Positions 41,529 through 50,819 of a DNA stretch of 50,993 nucleotides are shown here, piece after piece. The DNA is from Oscillospiraceae bacterium (GTDB taxonomy: Bacteria > Bacillota > Clostridia > Oscillospirales > Oscillospiraceae). Location: NCBI GenBank assembly GCA_017429835.1, contig JAFROD010000034.1, positions 1 through 50,993 on the forward strand, written 5' to 3'. The notes beneath the pieces are model-generated. The model had not been told where the DNA came from. It saw nothing but the letters and a program-made list of their open reading frames with translations, and made no database searches. Positions within the stretch are counted from its first letter, which is position 1. Every line of letters begins with the position of its first letter. The translations under genes and the position numbers were made by a program.

Positions 41529-42845
41529 TTAATCCAAGGAATAGATGCATATCGTGGAGTTCTCGCCGAAGCCGGCGATGATAAAGTGCGTGTCGTCCAA
41601 AAATCCAGCCATACCCTCCGTCATGCCGGGCGTGCGCTCCAGCGTCACCATCGTCTGCCCTTCGGGGTCGATGATGGCGAAGGCCTTCGTGGCAAGGCTG
41701 CCGGCGGTGCAGTTGAAGCTTGCCATCGCAATTCGACTGCCAGAGGGACTGGGCATAATACCGGAAGCAATGTCCAGCGCCCCGTCCACGCCGCTTAAGA
41801 TCAAGCGGTCGCCGGTGTCCAGATCGAGCAGGTAAAGCTGCTTCTGCCCGTGGTTTTCCACAATGACATACCGTCCGCCCTCATAATTGCTGAGCTCGCC
41901 TTCCTGCAGGAGGCATTCCCACGTACCGTCCTCGCCCAGCACCTTGATCTTGTTTTCTGAATTGGAATAAATGCGTCCGTGATACATCGTCACGTTCTGC
42001 TTTGTGACGCCGTCGCCGATTTTCTGCTCGGCGATCTTTTGCACCTCGCCGGTTTTTAAATCCGCCGCATAGTAAATGTGCCCGTGGTTGTCTGCGAGCG
42101 TGCACATGATCAGGGCGATGTCGCTGTCAGCATTCACGGAGGCGCGCATTGCCCAAGGCGTATTCTCTAACCCCTCCACCTCGGGGAACGCAAAACCTGC
42201 CAGCGGGTCTGTGATTTCGCCCGTCGTGAGATCGAGGTAGATCGGGCGCACGCAGTCGGCTGTCACCAAGGTCAGTGTCCATGTGTTGGCATCGCGCAGA
42301 CACCACGCCATGCTGTTTTGGTCGACAGCGGCTGCGATCGACGGCTCGCCCTCGTAGATATCGAGGTCAATATCCCAATGCTGACCGGCGTAATCCACCT
42401 CGTGCCGCACATGGCGCGCCGGCTGCGCTTCCACCAGTTCTTCGTTCTCGTCGATCCGGTACATCGTGGTTTTTCCGTCCTTTTCGACCGGAAGGAAGCC
42501 GTGGATGCCGTCGTGATTGGCGAATTTCCCGTCGAGCTTGTAATAGCGGGCGGTGATCGAGCCGAGGTCGTTCACGACGACCGTGCCCGGCTCCTCCGGC
42601 GGCGTGACCTGCTCGACGGTCTCAATGCGCTCGTTCGGCAAAAACAGCGCGCGGAACTCCGGCGATACCGCCCACGCCGCGCCGAAGAGCACGGCCGTGC
42701 TCAGAACGATACAGGCGGCGGCGGTCAGCGCACGCGGCAGCCGCCGCTGACGCCGCACCGGACGGGCTTCAAGCCGATCGAGCGTTTTCTCGCAAAAATC
42801 CTCGGAAAACCGAATGGCTTCCATGGTTTCGTCATATAATTTCAT
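41529..42845 (-). CDS. Membrane-bound anti-sigma-like protein with large outside domain
   Basis: A 438-aa protein: a short cytoplasmic N-terminus (KLYDETMEAIRFSEDFCEKT, LEARPVRRQRRLP), one membrane segment (ALTAAACIVLSTAVLFGAAW, about 39-58), then about 370 extracytoplasmic residues in repeated strands (YYAADLKTGEVQKIAEQKIG, IKVLGEDGTWECLLQEGELS, LYLLDLDTGDRLILSGVDGA) that suggest a beta-propeller. The start overlaps the sigma gene by 14 bases, the usual sign of a sigma/anti-sigma pair. Signal unknown. Confidence 0.75.
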   Translation of the reverse strand: MKLYDETMEAIRFSEDFCEKTLDRLEARPVRRQRRLPRALTAAACIVLSTAVLFGAAWAVSPEFRALFLPNERIETVEQVTPPEEPGTVVVNDLGSITARYYKLDGKFANHDGIHGFLPVEKDGKTTMYRIDENEELVEAQPARHVRHEVDYAGQHWDIDLDIYEGEPSIAAAVDQNSMAWCLRDANTWTLTLVTADCVRPIYLDLTTGEITDPLAGFAFPEVEGLENTPWAMRASVNADSDIALIMCTLADNHGHIYYAADLKTGEVQKIAEQKIGDGVTKQNVTMYHGRIYSNSENKIKVLGEDGTWECLLQEGELSNYEGGRYVIVENHGQKQLYLLDLDTGDRLILSGVDGALDIASGIMPSPSGSRIAMASFNCTAGSLATKAFAIIDPEGQTMVTLERTPGMTEGMAGFLDDTHFIIAGFGENSTICIYSLD

Positions 42846-43308
42846 AATCGTTACCTCCTAAAATCTGTTTCAGCATGGCTCTGCCGCGGGACAAGCGGCT
42901 GCCGACCGTGGCCGGCGGCAGCTTCAGAATCGCGGCGATCTCCTTGATCGTGTAGCCCTCGTAGTAGTGCAGGTGCAGCGGGATACGGTACTTTTCGTCC
43001 ATGGAAAGCAGCGCCTCCAGCAGCTCGGACTGCTCCGGCGGCAGGTACGAAAGGTCCTCGGTCAGCTGCGCGCGATGCCGGAACCAGCCGGAGCGCAGCT
43101 TGTCCCTGCAGCGGTTGCAGACGGACTTGTAGAGCCACGCCTTTCGCGCCGCCTCGTTTTCAAAGGCGGGCTGCCGCTCCCAGTAGGACAGGAACACGTC
43201 CTGCACGGCGTCCTCGGCGTCCGCGGCGTTCTTCAAATACAGAAATGCCGCGCGAAGCAGGGAAGGGCTGTAGGTGTGCACGATCCACGCCATTTTATCT
43301 TGCTCCAA
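42832..43308 (-). CDS. ECF sigma factor (sigma-70 family)
   Basis: A 158-aa sigma factor with region 2 (LLRAAFLYLKNAADAEDAVQ, DVFLSYWERQPAFENEAARK) and region 4 (EALLSMDEKYRIPLHLHYYE, TIKEIAAILKLPPATVGSRL, SRGRAMLKQIL). The proposed start is TTG at 43308 after GGGAGGTG; ATG at 43293 is an alternative. Paired with the overlapping anti-sigma-like gene. I find no obvious autoregulated ECF promoter. Confidence 0.92.
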   Translation of the reverse strand: MEQDKMAWIVHTYSPSLLRAAFLYLKNAADAEDAVQDVFLSYWERQPAFENEAARKAWLYKSVCNRCRDKLRSGWFRHRAQLTEDLSYLPPEQSELLEALLSMDEKYRIPLHLHYYEGYTIKEIAAILKLPPATVGSRLSRGRAMLKQILGGNDYEII

Positions 43309-43399
43309 AGGTTCACCTCCCGGGAGAAATCGTGAAACAAAGCGCTTTGTTTTCTACTGCTAAAACGATGCAGAGGGGTTATTTTTTGCATGACAGGAT

Positions 43400-43434
43400 A
43401 AAAAAGCGCAGAGCAATTGCTCTGCGTCTTTTTT
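43400..43434. terminator. Bidirectional terminator after rnpB
   Basis: AAAAAAGCGCAGAGC, AATT loop, GCTCTGCGTCTTTTTT (one G-U/mismatch). On the minus strand it ends rnpB. Confidence 0.88.
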
Positions 43435-43436
43435 AC

Positions 43437-43785
43437 GATCGGGACTGTAAGCCGGGTTCTGTAATCGACAGCCATCTATCTCGACGCGCCGTTGCCGACG
43501 CGTTCCAGCCACCTCCCCGGAGAGGTCGGGCAGACCTTATTCTCCTCCACGGTGTTGCTCCGAATAGAGTTTACAGCGCCGCGATGTTCCCATGCGGCGG
43601 GTGAGCTCTTACCTCACCTTTCCACCCTTGCCGCCGGTCGAAGACCGACGGCGGTATATCTCTGTTGCACTTTTCCTGAAGTCGCCTTCGGCGGGCGTTA
43701 CCCGTTATTCTTGCCCTGTGGAGCCCGGACTTTCCTCATGAAAGCGCCTTTCGGCGCAGCCACGCGGCTGTCCGTCCCGGTCGCG
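43437..43785 (-). ncRNA. rnpB: RNase P RNA, type A
   Basis: The minus strand carries the universal cores: GAGGAAAGTCCGGGCTCCAC near 43738, the GGTAACGCCCG-type segment, AAGGGTGGAAAGGTGAGGTA, and near the 3' end ACAGAACCCGGCTTACAGTC. The ends pair as P1 (CGACCGGGAC with GTCCCGATCG). The catalytic RNA trims tRNA 5' leaders. The layout fits the ancestral type A rather than the Bacillus type B. 5' end inferred from the promoter. Confidence 0.95.
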
Positions 43786-43790
43786 GACTT

Positions 43791-43819
43791 ATTCTACTTT
43801 ATTTTTCTTGTCTTGTCAA
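43791..43819 (-). promoter_or_regulatory. Promoter of rnpB
   Basis: TTGACA (43819-43814), 17 bases, TAGAAT (43796-43791). Confidence 0.8.
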
Positions 43820-43824
43820 ACAGA

Positions 43825-43853
43825 TTGCAAATTTTTTCTTTTCGGGATATAAT
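43825..43853 (+). promoter_or_regulatory. Promoter of murD-ispD-ispF
   Basis: TTGCAA (43825-43830), 17 bases, TATAAT (43848-43853). It lies back to back with the rnpB promoter, 5 bases between the -35 boxes. Confidence 0.8.
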
Positions 43854-43885
43854 AGGAGACAGAAAACGGAAATGAGGCGCAGAAT

Positions 43886-45238
43886 TTGAAACCGGAAGCT
43901 TATTTTGAACGTCTGAAAGAGAAGAAGGTCCTCGTGCTCGGACTGGGCGTCAGCAACCGCCCGCTGGTGCGGCTGCTGCTGCGCTATGGCATCGACGTGA
44001 CCGGCTGCGACAAAACGCCGCGCGAGAAGCTCGACGCGGAGGTGCTGGAGCTGGAGCGCATGGGCGCGAAGCTGCATCTGGGCGAGAACTATCTCTGCGA
44101 TATCGCGGGCGACGTGGCGTTCCGCACGCCGGGTCTGCACCCCGACAAGCCGGAGCTGATCGCCCTGCGGCAGGCGGGTACGGTGGTCACGAGCGAAATG
44201 GAAGCGTTCTTTGCCGTCTGTCCCTGCCCGATCATCGGCGTGACCGGCTCGGACGGCAAGACGACGACCACGACGCTGATCTCCGAAATCCTAAAGCATG
44301 CGGGGCATACCGTCTGGCTCGGCGGCAACATCGGCACGCCGCTGCTCGACCGCGCGGACGAAATGCGACCCGAGGACAAGGTCGTTCTGGAGCTCAGCTC
44401 CTTCCAACTCATGGATCTGCGCAGGAGCTGCCACATCGCGCTGGTGACGAATCTCGCGCCGAATCATCTGGATATGCACAAGGACATGGCGGAGTACGTG
44501 AACGCGAAGAAAAATATCTTCCTGCGGCAGACGAAGGACGACGTGCTGATCGTCAATCACGACAACGCGCTGACTGAAGGCTTCGCCGCTGAAGCGGCTG
44601 GAAGGGTGCGGCGTTTCTCACGAAGGGAGCGCGTGGACGGCGTTTACGTCGAAAACGACAGAATATACCGCGACGGAACGGAAGTTATGCGCTGCGCGGA
44701 CATTCTGATCCCTGGCGTACACAATATTGAAAACTATATGGCTGCCATCGCCGCCGTGGAAGGTATGGCGAGCGACGAGGATATCCGTTACGTCGCCAAA
44801 CACTTCGGCGGCGTGGAGCACAGGATCGAGCTGGTGCGCGTCAAGGACGGCGTTTCGTACTACAACGATTCCATCGCTTCCTCGCCGAGCCGCACGATCG
44901 CGGGTCTGCGCAGTTTCCCGAAGAAGGTCATTCTGATCGCCGGCGGGTACGACAAGCACATTCCCTACGACGTTTTGGGGCCGGAGATCGCGGCGCACGT
45001 CAAGCTCCTGATCTGCACCGGCGCGACCGGCGGCAAGATCGCGGCGGCGGCGAGAGCCGTCGAAGGCACGCCGGAAATCCTGGAGATCGACGATTTCTAC
45101 GAGGCGATCCGCACCGCGAGCAGACATGCGCAGGCGGGCGATGTCGTCCTGCTGTCGCCTGCGAGCGCGGCGTTTGACAAGTTCAAGAATTTCATGGTGC
45201 GCGGCGCGGAATTCAAGAAAACGGTAATGGAGCTTTGA
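43886..45238 (+). CDS. murD: UDP-N-acetylmuramoyl-L-alanine:D-glutamate ligase
   Basis: Adds D-glutamate (the product of MurI) to UDP-MurNAc-L-Ala. The 450-aa protein starts with TTG at 43886, 8 bases after GAGG. Motifs: N-terminal UDP-binding VLVLGLGVSNRPLVRLLLRY, ATP site IIGVTGSDGKTTTTTLISEI (about 117-136), LEPS-type LELSSFQLMDL, TNLAPNHLDMH and YNDSIASSPSRTIAGLRSF. Translation continues one base on into ispD. Confidence 0.95.
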   Translation: MKPEAYFERLKEKKVLVLGLGVSNRPLVRLLLRYGIDVTGCDKTPREKLDAEVLELERMGAKLHLGENYLCDIAGDVAFRTPGLHPDKPELIALRQAGTVVTSEMEAFFAVCPCPIIGVTGSDGKTTTTTLISEILKHAGHTVWLGGNIGTPLLDRADEMRPEDKVVLELSSFQLMDLRRSCHIALVTNLAPNHLDMHKDMAEYVNAKKNIFLRQTKDDVLIVNHDNALTEGFAAEAAGRVRRFSRRERVDGVYVENDRIYRDGTEVMRCADILIPGVHNIENYMAAIAAVEGMASDEDIRYVAKHFGGVEHRIELVRVKDGVSYYNDSIASSPSRTIAGLRSFPKKVILIAGGYDKHIPYDVLGPEIAAHVKLLICTGATGGKIAAAARAVEGTPEILEIDDFYEAIRTASRHAQAGDVVLLSPASAAFDKFKNFMVRGAEFKKTVMEL

Positions 45239-45239
45239 G

Positions 45240-45920
45240 ATGAGAAAGGCTTGTACGGCGGTCGTCGTGGCTGCCGGCTCTGCGAGACGCATGCAGGGCA
45301 TCGATAAGATCATGGCGGATATCGGCGGCAAGCCGATACTGCTCAGGACAGCGCAGGCGCTGTCGGAAAGCGAAAAGATCGACGGCATCGTGATCGTCAC
45401 CCGCGCCGAGCTGGTGCAGGAGGTGCGGTCGCTCTGCGCCGACCTTCCGAAGCTGCGGGCGGTCGTGCTGGGCGGCGAGAGCCGCGCGCAGTCCGTTCTG
45501 CGCGGACTGGACGCCGTCAAAACGCCGCTTGCTGCGATCCACGACGGGGCGAGACCCCTCGTGACGCGCGAGATCATTGACGCTGCGATCGACGCTGCGT
45601 CGGACTGCGGTGCGGCGGCGCCCGCCGTCGCGGTGCACGACACGATCAAGGTGGCGAAGAACGGCGTCGTGCAGTCGACACCCGACCGTTCCACGCTCTT
45701 CGCCGTGCAGACCCCGCAGGTCTTCGATACGGAGAGGATCAAAGCGGCGATTCTCGCGGCTCTGGAGCAAGGGCTGCCCCTGACGGACGACTGCTCCGCG
45801 GCGGAATTCGCGGGCATGGAGGTGCGGCTGACGCCGGGCAGCGAGGAGAACCTGAAAATCACGGTGCCGTCGGATCTGACGCTGGCGGACGCCGTTCTGA
45901 AACGGAGGGAGCGGCGATGA
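45240..45920 (+). CDS. ispD: 2-C-methyl-D-erythritol 4-phosphate cytidylyltransferase
   Basis: Third step of the MEP isoprenoid pathway. The 226-aa protein has [20 protein letters not shown] (CTP site G-x-G-x-R-M-x-x-x-x-K variant), [20 protein letters not shown] and VHDTIKV with [18 protein letters not shown]. It follows murD by one base and overlaps ispF by four. Confidence 0.95.
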   Translation: MRKACTAVVVAAGSARRMQGIDKIMADIGGKPILLRTAQALSESEKIDGIVIVTRAELVQEVRSLCADLPKLRAVVLGGESRAQSVLRGLDAVKTPLAAIHDGARPLVTREIIDAAIDAASDCGAAAPAVAVHDTIKVAKNGVVQSTPDRSTLFAVQTPQVFDTERIKAAILAALEQGLPLTDDCSAAEFAGMEVRLTPGSEENLKITVPSDLTLADAVLKRRERR

Positions 45921-46387
45921 GAATCGGCCACGGTTACGACGTCCACCGCCTGACGGAGGGCAGGAAACTGATCCTCGGCGGCGTGGACATCCCGTTCGAA
46001 CGCGGGCTGGACGGTCATTCGGACGCGGACGTGCTCGTCCACGCGCTGATGGACGCGCTGCTCGGCGCGGCGGGAGAGCGCGATATCGGCGCGCTGTTTC
46101 CGGACACCGACCCGCGCTATGAGGGCATTTCGAGCATGCGCCTGCTGCAGGAGGTCATGCGCCTGCTGCGGGAAAAGAACCTGCGCGTCGGAAACGCCGA
46201 CGTGACGGTGCTCGCCCAGCGGCCGAAGCTGAAAGACTATATCCCGCAGATGCGGGAGAATCTGGCGCGTGTGATGGACGTTCCCGCTGACCGCGTCAAT
46301 GTCAAGGCGACGACCGAGGAGGGACTCGGCTTCACCGGCGCCGGCGAGGGGATCGCCTGCCACGCCGTCTGCCTGCTGGAAGAATAG
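45917..46387 (+). CDS. ispF: 2-C-methyl-D-erythritol 2,4-cyclodiphosphate synthase
   Basis: Fifth MEP step. A 156-aa protein: [14 protein letters not shown] (metal D, H), [40 protein letters not shown] and [20 protein letters not shown]. Full length. Translationally coupled to ispD through ATGA. Confidence 0.97.
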   Translation: MRIGHGYDVHRLTEGRKLILGGVDIPFERGLDGHSDADVLVHALMDALLGAAGERDIGALFPDTDPRYEGISSMRLLQEVMRLLREKNLRVGNADVTVLAQRPKLKDYIPQMRENLARVMDVPADRVNVKATTEEGLGFTGAGEGIACHAVCLLEE

Positions 46388-46401
46388 AGAGGAGAAAGAC
46401 C

Positions 46402-47235
46402 ATGTTCAAGAAAAAGAAAGAGCCCATGCGCATGGAGGAAGTGCAGTCGACGTGGGAGAACCTTGTGAAGCTGGAACGCACCCTGCGCAGAAATCAGCGG
46501 GTCGGGCGCATCATTCAGCCCGTGGGTACGATCATCTTCATGTTCAATCTGCTGCTCACGACCGGAAACTTCATTCTGTTTCTCAACAACGATTTCGTGA
46601 ACCGCTTTTTTGAGAAAGTGCCGATCCTCCCGTCGTTGGTCGAACCCCTGCCGCGTGGCGGCTGGGGCAGTCTGATCGTCTTTTCCATTCTGTTTACTTA
46701 CATGATCCCGTTGATGATTTCCGCAGCGATTGCGGGCGTGTTCTACTATCTGGACTACAAGAAGCACGGAAACGCAAAAGAACCGCTGAACGGCTCGCAG
46801 ATCGACAAGGCGAAGGCGCTGACCAACAAGGCGGAAACGGCTTACGTTCTTCGCCGGGAGATGCCGCGCTGGTCGGTCTATCCGGAAGCAGGCATTCTGA
46901 CGGGGGTCGTCGCCGTGCTGATCCTGTTCGCCATGCTCCATTTTGCCACGAGCGATTCGCCCGCAGTACTGGAGCTTGCGCTGACCTGCCTTGCGCTGCT
47001 GCTGTGCCTGTTCGTCCTGTTCTGGGTCTACGTGCTGCTGCTTTTGGTGTTTGCCGGGCTGAACGGCTTTTTCTGCTATGCTTCAAGCGAATGGAAGCTC
47101 TACGAACAGTATCAGCGCTGTGACGCCTACTGGGAAAGCGTCGACCCGCTGGAGCACAACAGCCGCATGGAGGAACTGCGCATCCTCAGCGAACGCCGCC
47201 ACCGCAGAAAAATGACCGCGGAGGAAACGGCGTAA
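46402..47235 (+). CDS. Membrane protein, unknown function (277 aa)
   Basis: A cytoplasmic charged N-terminus, then four to five hydrophobic segments in two clusters (IIQPVGTIIFMFNLLLTTGN, IVFSILFTYMIPLMISAAIA; then ILTGVVAVLILFAMLHFAT and LTCLALLLCLFVLFWVYVLL). The tail is charged (MEELRILSERRHRRKMTAEE). AGAGGAG lies before the ATG; 14 bases after ispF, so probably in that operon. I do not recognise the family. Confidence 0.75.
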   Translation: MFKKKKEPMRMEEVQSTWENLVKLERTLRRNQRVGRIIQPVGTIIFMFNLLLTTGNFILFLNNDFVNRFFEKVPILPSLVEPLPRGGWGSLIVFSILFTYMIPLMISAAIAGVFYYLDYKKHGNAKEPLNGSQIDKAKALTNKAETAYVLRREMPRWSVYPEAGILTGVVAVLILFAMLHFATSDSPAVLELALTCLALLLCLFVLFWVYVLLLLVFAGLNGFFCYASSEWKLYEQYQRCDAYWESVDPLEHNSRMEELRILSERRHRRKMTAEETA

Positions 47236-47269
47236 AAAAAGATGACTGCCTTTTGGCAGTCATCTTTTT
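47234..47269. terminator. Bidirectional terminator
   Basis: AAAAAAAGATGACTGCC pairs with GGCAGTCATCTTTTT around TTTT, between the membrane-protein gene and rpoD. Confidence 0.9.
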
Positions 47270-47272
47270 ATA

Positions 47273-48415
47273 TCAGCAGTAGAAATCCCGAATCTTCTTT
47301 GCGCGGCTCGGATGGCGCAGCTTGCGGATCGCCTTGTTCTCGATCTGACGGATGCGCTCGCGCGTCACGCCGAAGATCTGTCCGACCTCCTCGAGGGTAT
47401 GCGTCTTGCCGTCGTACATGCCGAAGCGCAGGCGAAGAACGTCCGCTTCACGGTCGGTCAGCGTGTTGAGGATCTCACTCAGCGCTTCAGCAAGCAGCGC
47501 GTTGCTCGTGGCGTCCGCCGGGCCGGGCGTGTTGTCGTCCTCGACGAAGGAGCCGATCGTGGTATCCTCTTCATCACCGACCGGCGTATCCAGCGAAAGA
47601 GTATCGGCGGCGGTGCGGTTTGCCTCGATGATCTTCTCGATCGGGAGATTCAGCTCGTCCGCAATTTCCTCAAGAGTCGGCTCGCGGCCGAGCTCCTGCA
47701 CGAGCTTGCGGTTGCAGCGGGTCGCCTTGTTGATGACCTCTACCATATGCACCGGTACGCGGATGGTACGCGCTTGGTCGGCGATGGCGCGGGTGATCGC
47801 CTGCCGAATCCACCAGGTCGCGTATGTAGAGAACTTGTTTCCCTTTGTATAGTCGAACTTGTCGACTGCGCGGATCAGACCGGTGTTGCCTTCCTGAATC
47901 AAGTCCAGAATGTGAAGACCGCGGCCGGAGTATTTCTTGGCAATGGAGACGACGAGACGGAGGTTTGCTTCGGTCAGGAGCTTTTTCGCTTCCTGATCGC
48001 CCTCCACCACGCGCTTGGCAAGCTCCTGCTCCTCCTCGACGGTGAGCAGGGGAATCTGACCGATCTCCTTCAGATACATGCGGACGGGGTCGTCCAGATT
48101 GAATTCCGCAGCCAGTTCCACCGGATCGACCAGCGGCTCTTCCGTAACGGCGTCTTCCTCGCCGAGCTCCATATCGTCCAGAATCTCGTCCGGAATGTCG
48201 TCCACTTCAGGCTCGGACGTGGCGATCTGAATGCCCATCGCCTCGAAGGTGTCGTAAACCTGTTCGATCTTCTCGGGCGTGAGATCCATCTTTTCCAGTA
48301 CTGCCATGAGCTCCGCGGAATCGAGCATGCCTTCGCAGCGGCCTTTGCTGATCAAAGAGGTCAGTGGGGCCATCAGTTCTTCATTGATTTTTCCGTTTTT
48401 ATTCGAGGTAGCCAT
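47273..48415 (-). CDS. rpoD: RNA polymerase sigma factor RpoD (SigA)
   Basis: The housekeeping sigma factor, 380 aa. Region 1.1 is degenerate; region 1.2 is [20 protein letters not shown]; region 2 is [20 protein letters not shown] and [20 protein letters not shown]; region 3 is the [19 protein letters not shown] part; region 4 is [20 protein letters not shown] and [20 protein letters not shown]. dnaG, its usual upstream neighbour, is not here; rpoD has its own promoter. Its sigma should read the promoters described in this window. Confidence 0.98.
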   Translation of the reverse strand: MATSNKNGKINEELMAPLTSLISKGRCEGMLDSAELMAVLEKMDLTPEKIEQVYDTFEAMGIQIATSEPEVDDIPDEILDDMELGEEDAVTEEPLVDPVELAAEFNLDDPVRMYLKEIGQIPLLTVEEEQELAKRVVEGDQEAKKLLTEANLRLVVSIAKKYSGRGLHILDLIQEGNTGLIRAVDKFDYTKGNKFSTYATWWIRQAITRAIADQARTIRVPVHMVEVINKATRCNRKLVQELGREPTLEEIADELNLPIEKIIEANRTAADTLSLDTPVGDEEDTTIGSFVEDDNTPGPADATSNALLAEALSEILNTLTDREADVLRLRFGMYDGKTHTLEEVGQIFGVTRERIRQIENKAIRKLRHPSRAKKIRDFYC

Positions 48416-48457
48416 AAAGCACTTCCTTGTAACATGTTAATCGGGCACATCTGGTAC

Positions 48458-48486
48458 AGTATACCGCAGTTTTTTTTACAGTGCAA
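48458..48486 (-). promoter_or_regulatory. Promoter of rpoD
   Basis: TTGCAC (48486-48481), 17 bases, TATACT (48463-48458), about 40 bases before the start. Confidence 0.75.
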
Positions 48487-48542
48487 TAGTTTTTTTGAGG
48501 AAAAAACGGTTTTTTTTACTTTTTTTGCGCTTTTTTTCGCGA

Positions 48543-48585
48543 AGAAAACACGCTTCGACAAGTAATATACCCGTCAAAGCGTGTT
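48543..48585 (-). terminator. Terminator after the trmB-icd frame
   Basis: AACACGCTT and AAGCGTGTT (48547-48555 and 48577-48585), with an inner GAC/GTC, followed on the minus strand by TTTTCTTCGCG. It ends the trmB-icd transcript. Confidence 0.75.
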
Positions 48586-48601
48586 CGTATACCTGCTGAG
48601 T

Positions 48602-49804
48602 TCAGCGGTTTTCCAATTCGCGGCGGATGGCGGCGATGAAACCGTCTGTGGTGACGACGTTGGGCGTGCCGCCCTCCCACAAAGCCGCGAGATCCTTCGT
48701 CATCGTGCCGCGCTCGATCACGAAAACGCAGACCTTTTCCAACTTTTCGGCGAAGGCGACCAGCTCGTCCAGTCCGTCGAGCTCGCCGCGCTTTTTCAGC
48801 GCGCCCGTCCACGCGAAGATCGTCGCCATCGGATTGGTCGAGGTCTTTTCTCCCTCGAGATAGCGGTAATAATGCTTCGTGACCGTGCCGTGCGCCGCCT
48901 CATACTCGTATTTTCCGTCCGGCGAGACCAGCACGGAGGTCATCATGGCGAGCGAGCCGAAAGCGGTGGAGACCATGTCGCTCATCACGTCGCCGTCGTA
49001 GTTCTTGCACGCCCAGATGAAGCCGCCCTCGCTGCGGATGACGCGGGCGACCGCGTCGTCGATCAGCGTGTAGAAGTAGGTGATGCCCGCCTGCTCGAAG
49101 CGTTCTTTGTACTCCGCTTCGAAGATGTCCGCGAAGATTTTTTTGAACGCGCCGTCGTAGAGCTTCGCGATCGTGTCCTTTGCGGAGAACCAGAGATCCT
49201 GCTTCGTGGCGAGCGCGTAGTTGAAGCAGGAGCGGGCGAAGGATTGAATCGAGCTGTCCTTGTTGTACTGCCCGGTCAGCACGCCGCCGCACTCGAAGTC
49301 GTAGATCGTCTTGCGGGTCTCGTTGCCGTCCTTGTCCGTGAAGACCAGCTCCGCCTTGCCCTCCGGCACGCGCAGCTCGGTCGCCTTGTAGACGTCGCCG
49401 TAGGCGTGACGGGCGATGGTGATCGGTTTTTTCCAATTCTTCACGACCGGATGAATGCCCTCGACGAGGATCGGCGCGCGGAAGACCGTGCCGTCTAAGA
49501 TCGCGCGGATCGTGCCGTTCGGGCTTTTCCACATCTCGTGGAGATGGTACTCGCTCATGCGCTGGACGTTCGGCGTGATCGTGGCGCATTTTACGCCGAC
49601 GCCGTACTTTTGAATCGCCTTCGCTGCGTCGATGGTGACCTGATCGGCGGTGCGGTCGCGCTCCGGAAGCCCCAGATCGTAGTATTCGGTTTTCAAGTCG
49701 ATATAGGGCAGCAGCAGCTCGTCCTTGATGCTCTTCCAGAGCACGCGGGTCATCTCGTCTCCGTCCATCTCGACGAGCGGCGTCGTCATCTGTATCTTCT
49801 GCAT
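48602..49804 (-). CDS. icd: Isocitrate dehydrogenase (NADP+), probable internal start
   Basis: Oxidatively decarboxylates isocitrate to 2-oxoglutarate. From ATG 49804 the 400-aa protein has [20 protein letters not shown], the substrate loop [33 protein letters not shown], the metal-binding [20 protein letters not shown] and [20 protein letters not shown] with [10 protein letters not shown]. The pattern is of the eukaryote-like homodimeric NADP type found in some Clostridia, where it supplies 2-oxoglutarate for glutamate. GGGAGG at about 49808-49813 is its ribosome site. It shares frame with the upstream TrmB module (see the fusion entry). Confidence 0.85.
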   Translation of the reverse strand: MQKIQMTTPLVEMDGDEMTRVLWKSIKDELLLPYIDLKTEYYDLGLPERDRTADQVTIDAAKAIQKYGVGVKCATITPNVQRMSEYHLHEMWKSPNGTIRAILDGTVFRAPILVEGIHPVVKNWKKPITIARHAYGDVYKATELRVPEGKAELVFTDKDGNETRKTIYDFECGGVLTGQYNKDSSIQSFARSCFNYALATKQDLWFSAKDTIAKLYDGAFKKIFADIFEAEYKERFEQAGITYFYTLIDDAVARVIRSEGGFIWACKNYDGDVMSDMVSTAFGSLAMMTSVLVSPDGKYEYEAAHGTVTKHYYRYLEGEKTSTNPMATIFAWTGALKKRGELDGLDELVAFAEKLEKVCVFVIERGTMTKDLAALWEGGTPNVVTTDGFIAAIRRELENR

Positions 49805-50446
49805 TTTGACCTCCCGGTTGATCAGCTCGCAGCGGTTGATCGGCGTGCCGAGCTCGTAGAATTTTTCCTCATAGCCGGTCATGATGCCGACCGGCCCATC
49901 CTTGTGCAGGTCGCGCGTCAGATTGCGGATCTCCAGACCGCACGCCTCGAATTCGCCCAGCGACCACTCGAACAGCGCGGCGTTGTCCGTCTTGAAATGG
50001 ATTTCGCCGTCGCGTTTCAGAATGCGCTGATACTTGCGCAGGAAAGTGCGGTAGGTCAGGCGGCGCTTGGCGTTCTTTTTGCGCGGCCAAGGGTCGCAGA
50101 AGTTGAGATAGAGCAGATCGACCTCGCCGTCTGCGAAGTATTCTTCGATCTCCGCCGCGTCCAGCGAGAGGAAATAGACGTTTTTCAGCCCCATCTCCAG
50201 CGCGCGCTCCATGCCGAGCAGCATCGCCTCCTGCACGCGCTCGACGGCGATCAGCAGCACGTCCGGCTCCGCCGCGGCAGTCTCCACGGTGAATTTTCCC
50301 TTGCCGCAGCCGATCTCCAGACGGAGTTCTTTCGCCTCTGGCATCAGCGTGCGCCACTTGCTGCGCAAGGTCTTCGCGTCGCGCAGCCAGATCGCGCTGC
50401 ACGCCTCCATGCGCGGCTCCAGATTGTTGCGTTTTCTCATTCTCAT
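48602..50446 (-). CDS. TrmB-isocitrate dehydrogenase continuous open frame (614 aa)
   Basis: One uninterrupted frame. Residues 1-214 are TrmB, the tRNA m7G46 methyltransferase: [60 protein letters not shown] and [20 protein letters not shown]. TrmB normally stops near that point. Here the frame runs on through LINREVK and straight into Met 215, the normal start of an NADP-type isocitrate dehydrogenase that fills residues 215-614. The join has no stop codon. It also has GGGAGG 4-5 bases before that Met, so free Icd could be made by internal initiation. Whether a true fusion is made is unproven. Start at 50446 after GAGGGG. Confidence 0.6.
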   Translation of the reverse strand: MRMRKRNNLEPRMEACSAIWLRDAKTLRSKWRTLMPEAKELRLEIGCGKGKFTVETAAAEPDVLLIAVERVQEAMLLGMERALEMGLKNVYFLSLDAAEIEEYFADGEVDLLYLNFCDPWPRKKNAKRRLTYRTFLRKYQRILKRDGEIHFKTDNAALFEWSLGEFEACGLEIRNLTRDLHKDGPVGIMTGYEEKFYELGTPINRCELINREVKMQKIQMTTPLVEMDGDEMTRVLWKSIKDELLLPYIDLKTEYYDLGLPERDRTADQVTIDAAKAIQKYGVGVKCATITPNVQRMSEYHLHEMWKSPNGTIRAILDGTVFRAPILVEGIHPVVKNWKKPITIARHAYGDVYKATELRVPEGKAELVFTDKDGNETRKTIYDFECGGVLTGQYNKDSSIQSFARSCFNYALATKQDLWFSAKDTIAKLYDGAFKKIFADIFEAEYKERFEQAGITYFYTLIDDAVARVIRSEGGFIWACKNYDGDVMSDMVSTAFGSLAMMTSVLVSPDGKYEYEAAHGTVTKHYYRYLEGEKTSTNPMATIFAWTGALKKRGELDGLDELVAFAEKLEKVCVFVIERGTMTKDLAALWEGGTPNVVTTDGFIAAIRRELENR

Positions 50447-50547
50447 CGGGACAGCCCCTCGCTTCTTTTATCTTCCTGCTTGCAGTTCGGTCGCCTTTCG
50501 ATTGACGATCGGCACGATTTGATTGCCAAACGGTGATCTCGGTGGGA

Positions 50548-50576
50548 ATTATACCAAATGCAGCCATGATAGTAAA
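50548..50576 (-). promoter_or_regulatory. Promoter of the trmB-icd unit
   Basis: TTTACT (50576-50571), 17 bases, TATAAT (50553-50548); leader about 95 nt. Confidence 0.65.
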
Positions 50577-50594
50577 CCCCGCGCGGAATATTTG

Positions 50595-50623
50595 TTGCAT
50601 TTTTTGTCCCGTATGTGTATAAT
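50595..50623 (+). promoter_or_regulatory. Promoter of the tRNA locus
   Basis: TTGCAT (50595-50600), 17 bases, TATAAT (50618-50623). Divergent from the trmB-icd promoter. Confidence 0.78.
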
Positions 50624-50633
50624 ATCCCTGTAT

Positions 50634-50781
50634 CCGGGTGTAGCTCAGTTGGGGAGCGAGCCGACCGCCGCCGGTGGCGGAGGCAAGGGAGGCGAGCGAG
50701 TGGCAGCAACAAGGCGATTGGCAAGTGCCGCTTGCGGCACGCAGACAGAGCCGCTGTTGCAACAGGAATCGCGCGTGGTTT
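50634..50781 (+). pseudogene. Disrupted tRNA-Pro remnant with structured insertion
   Basis: 50634-50652 is identical to the first 19 bases of the intact tRNA-Pro downstream, and 50771-50781 (GCGCGTGGTTT) to bases 50843-50853 of it. About 110 bases of unrelated, hairpin-rich DNA lie between: CCGCC/GGCGG near 50670, GTGCCGC/GCGGCAC at 50724-50739, and GCAACA/TGTTGC flanking that. The acceptor 3' side, T arm and anticodon are missing, so it cannot make a tRNA. It lies just after the promoter. Confidence 0.6.
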
Positions 50782-50819
50782 CGCGGATACAGGAAAACTG
50801 AAAACAGCAAAAACAATAT

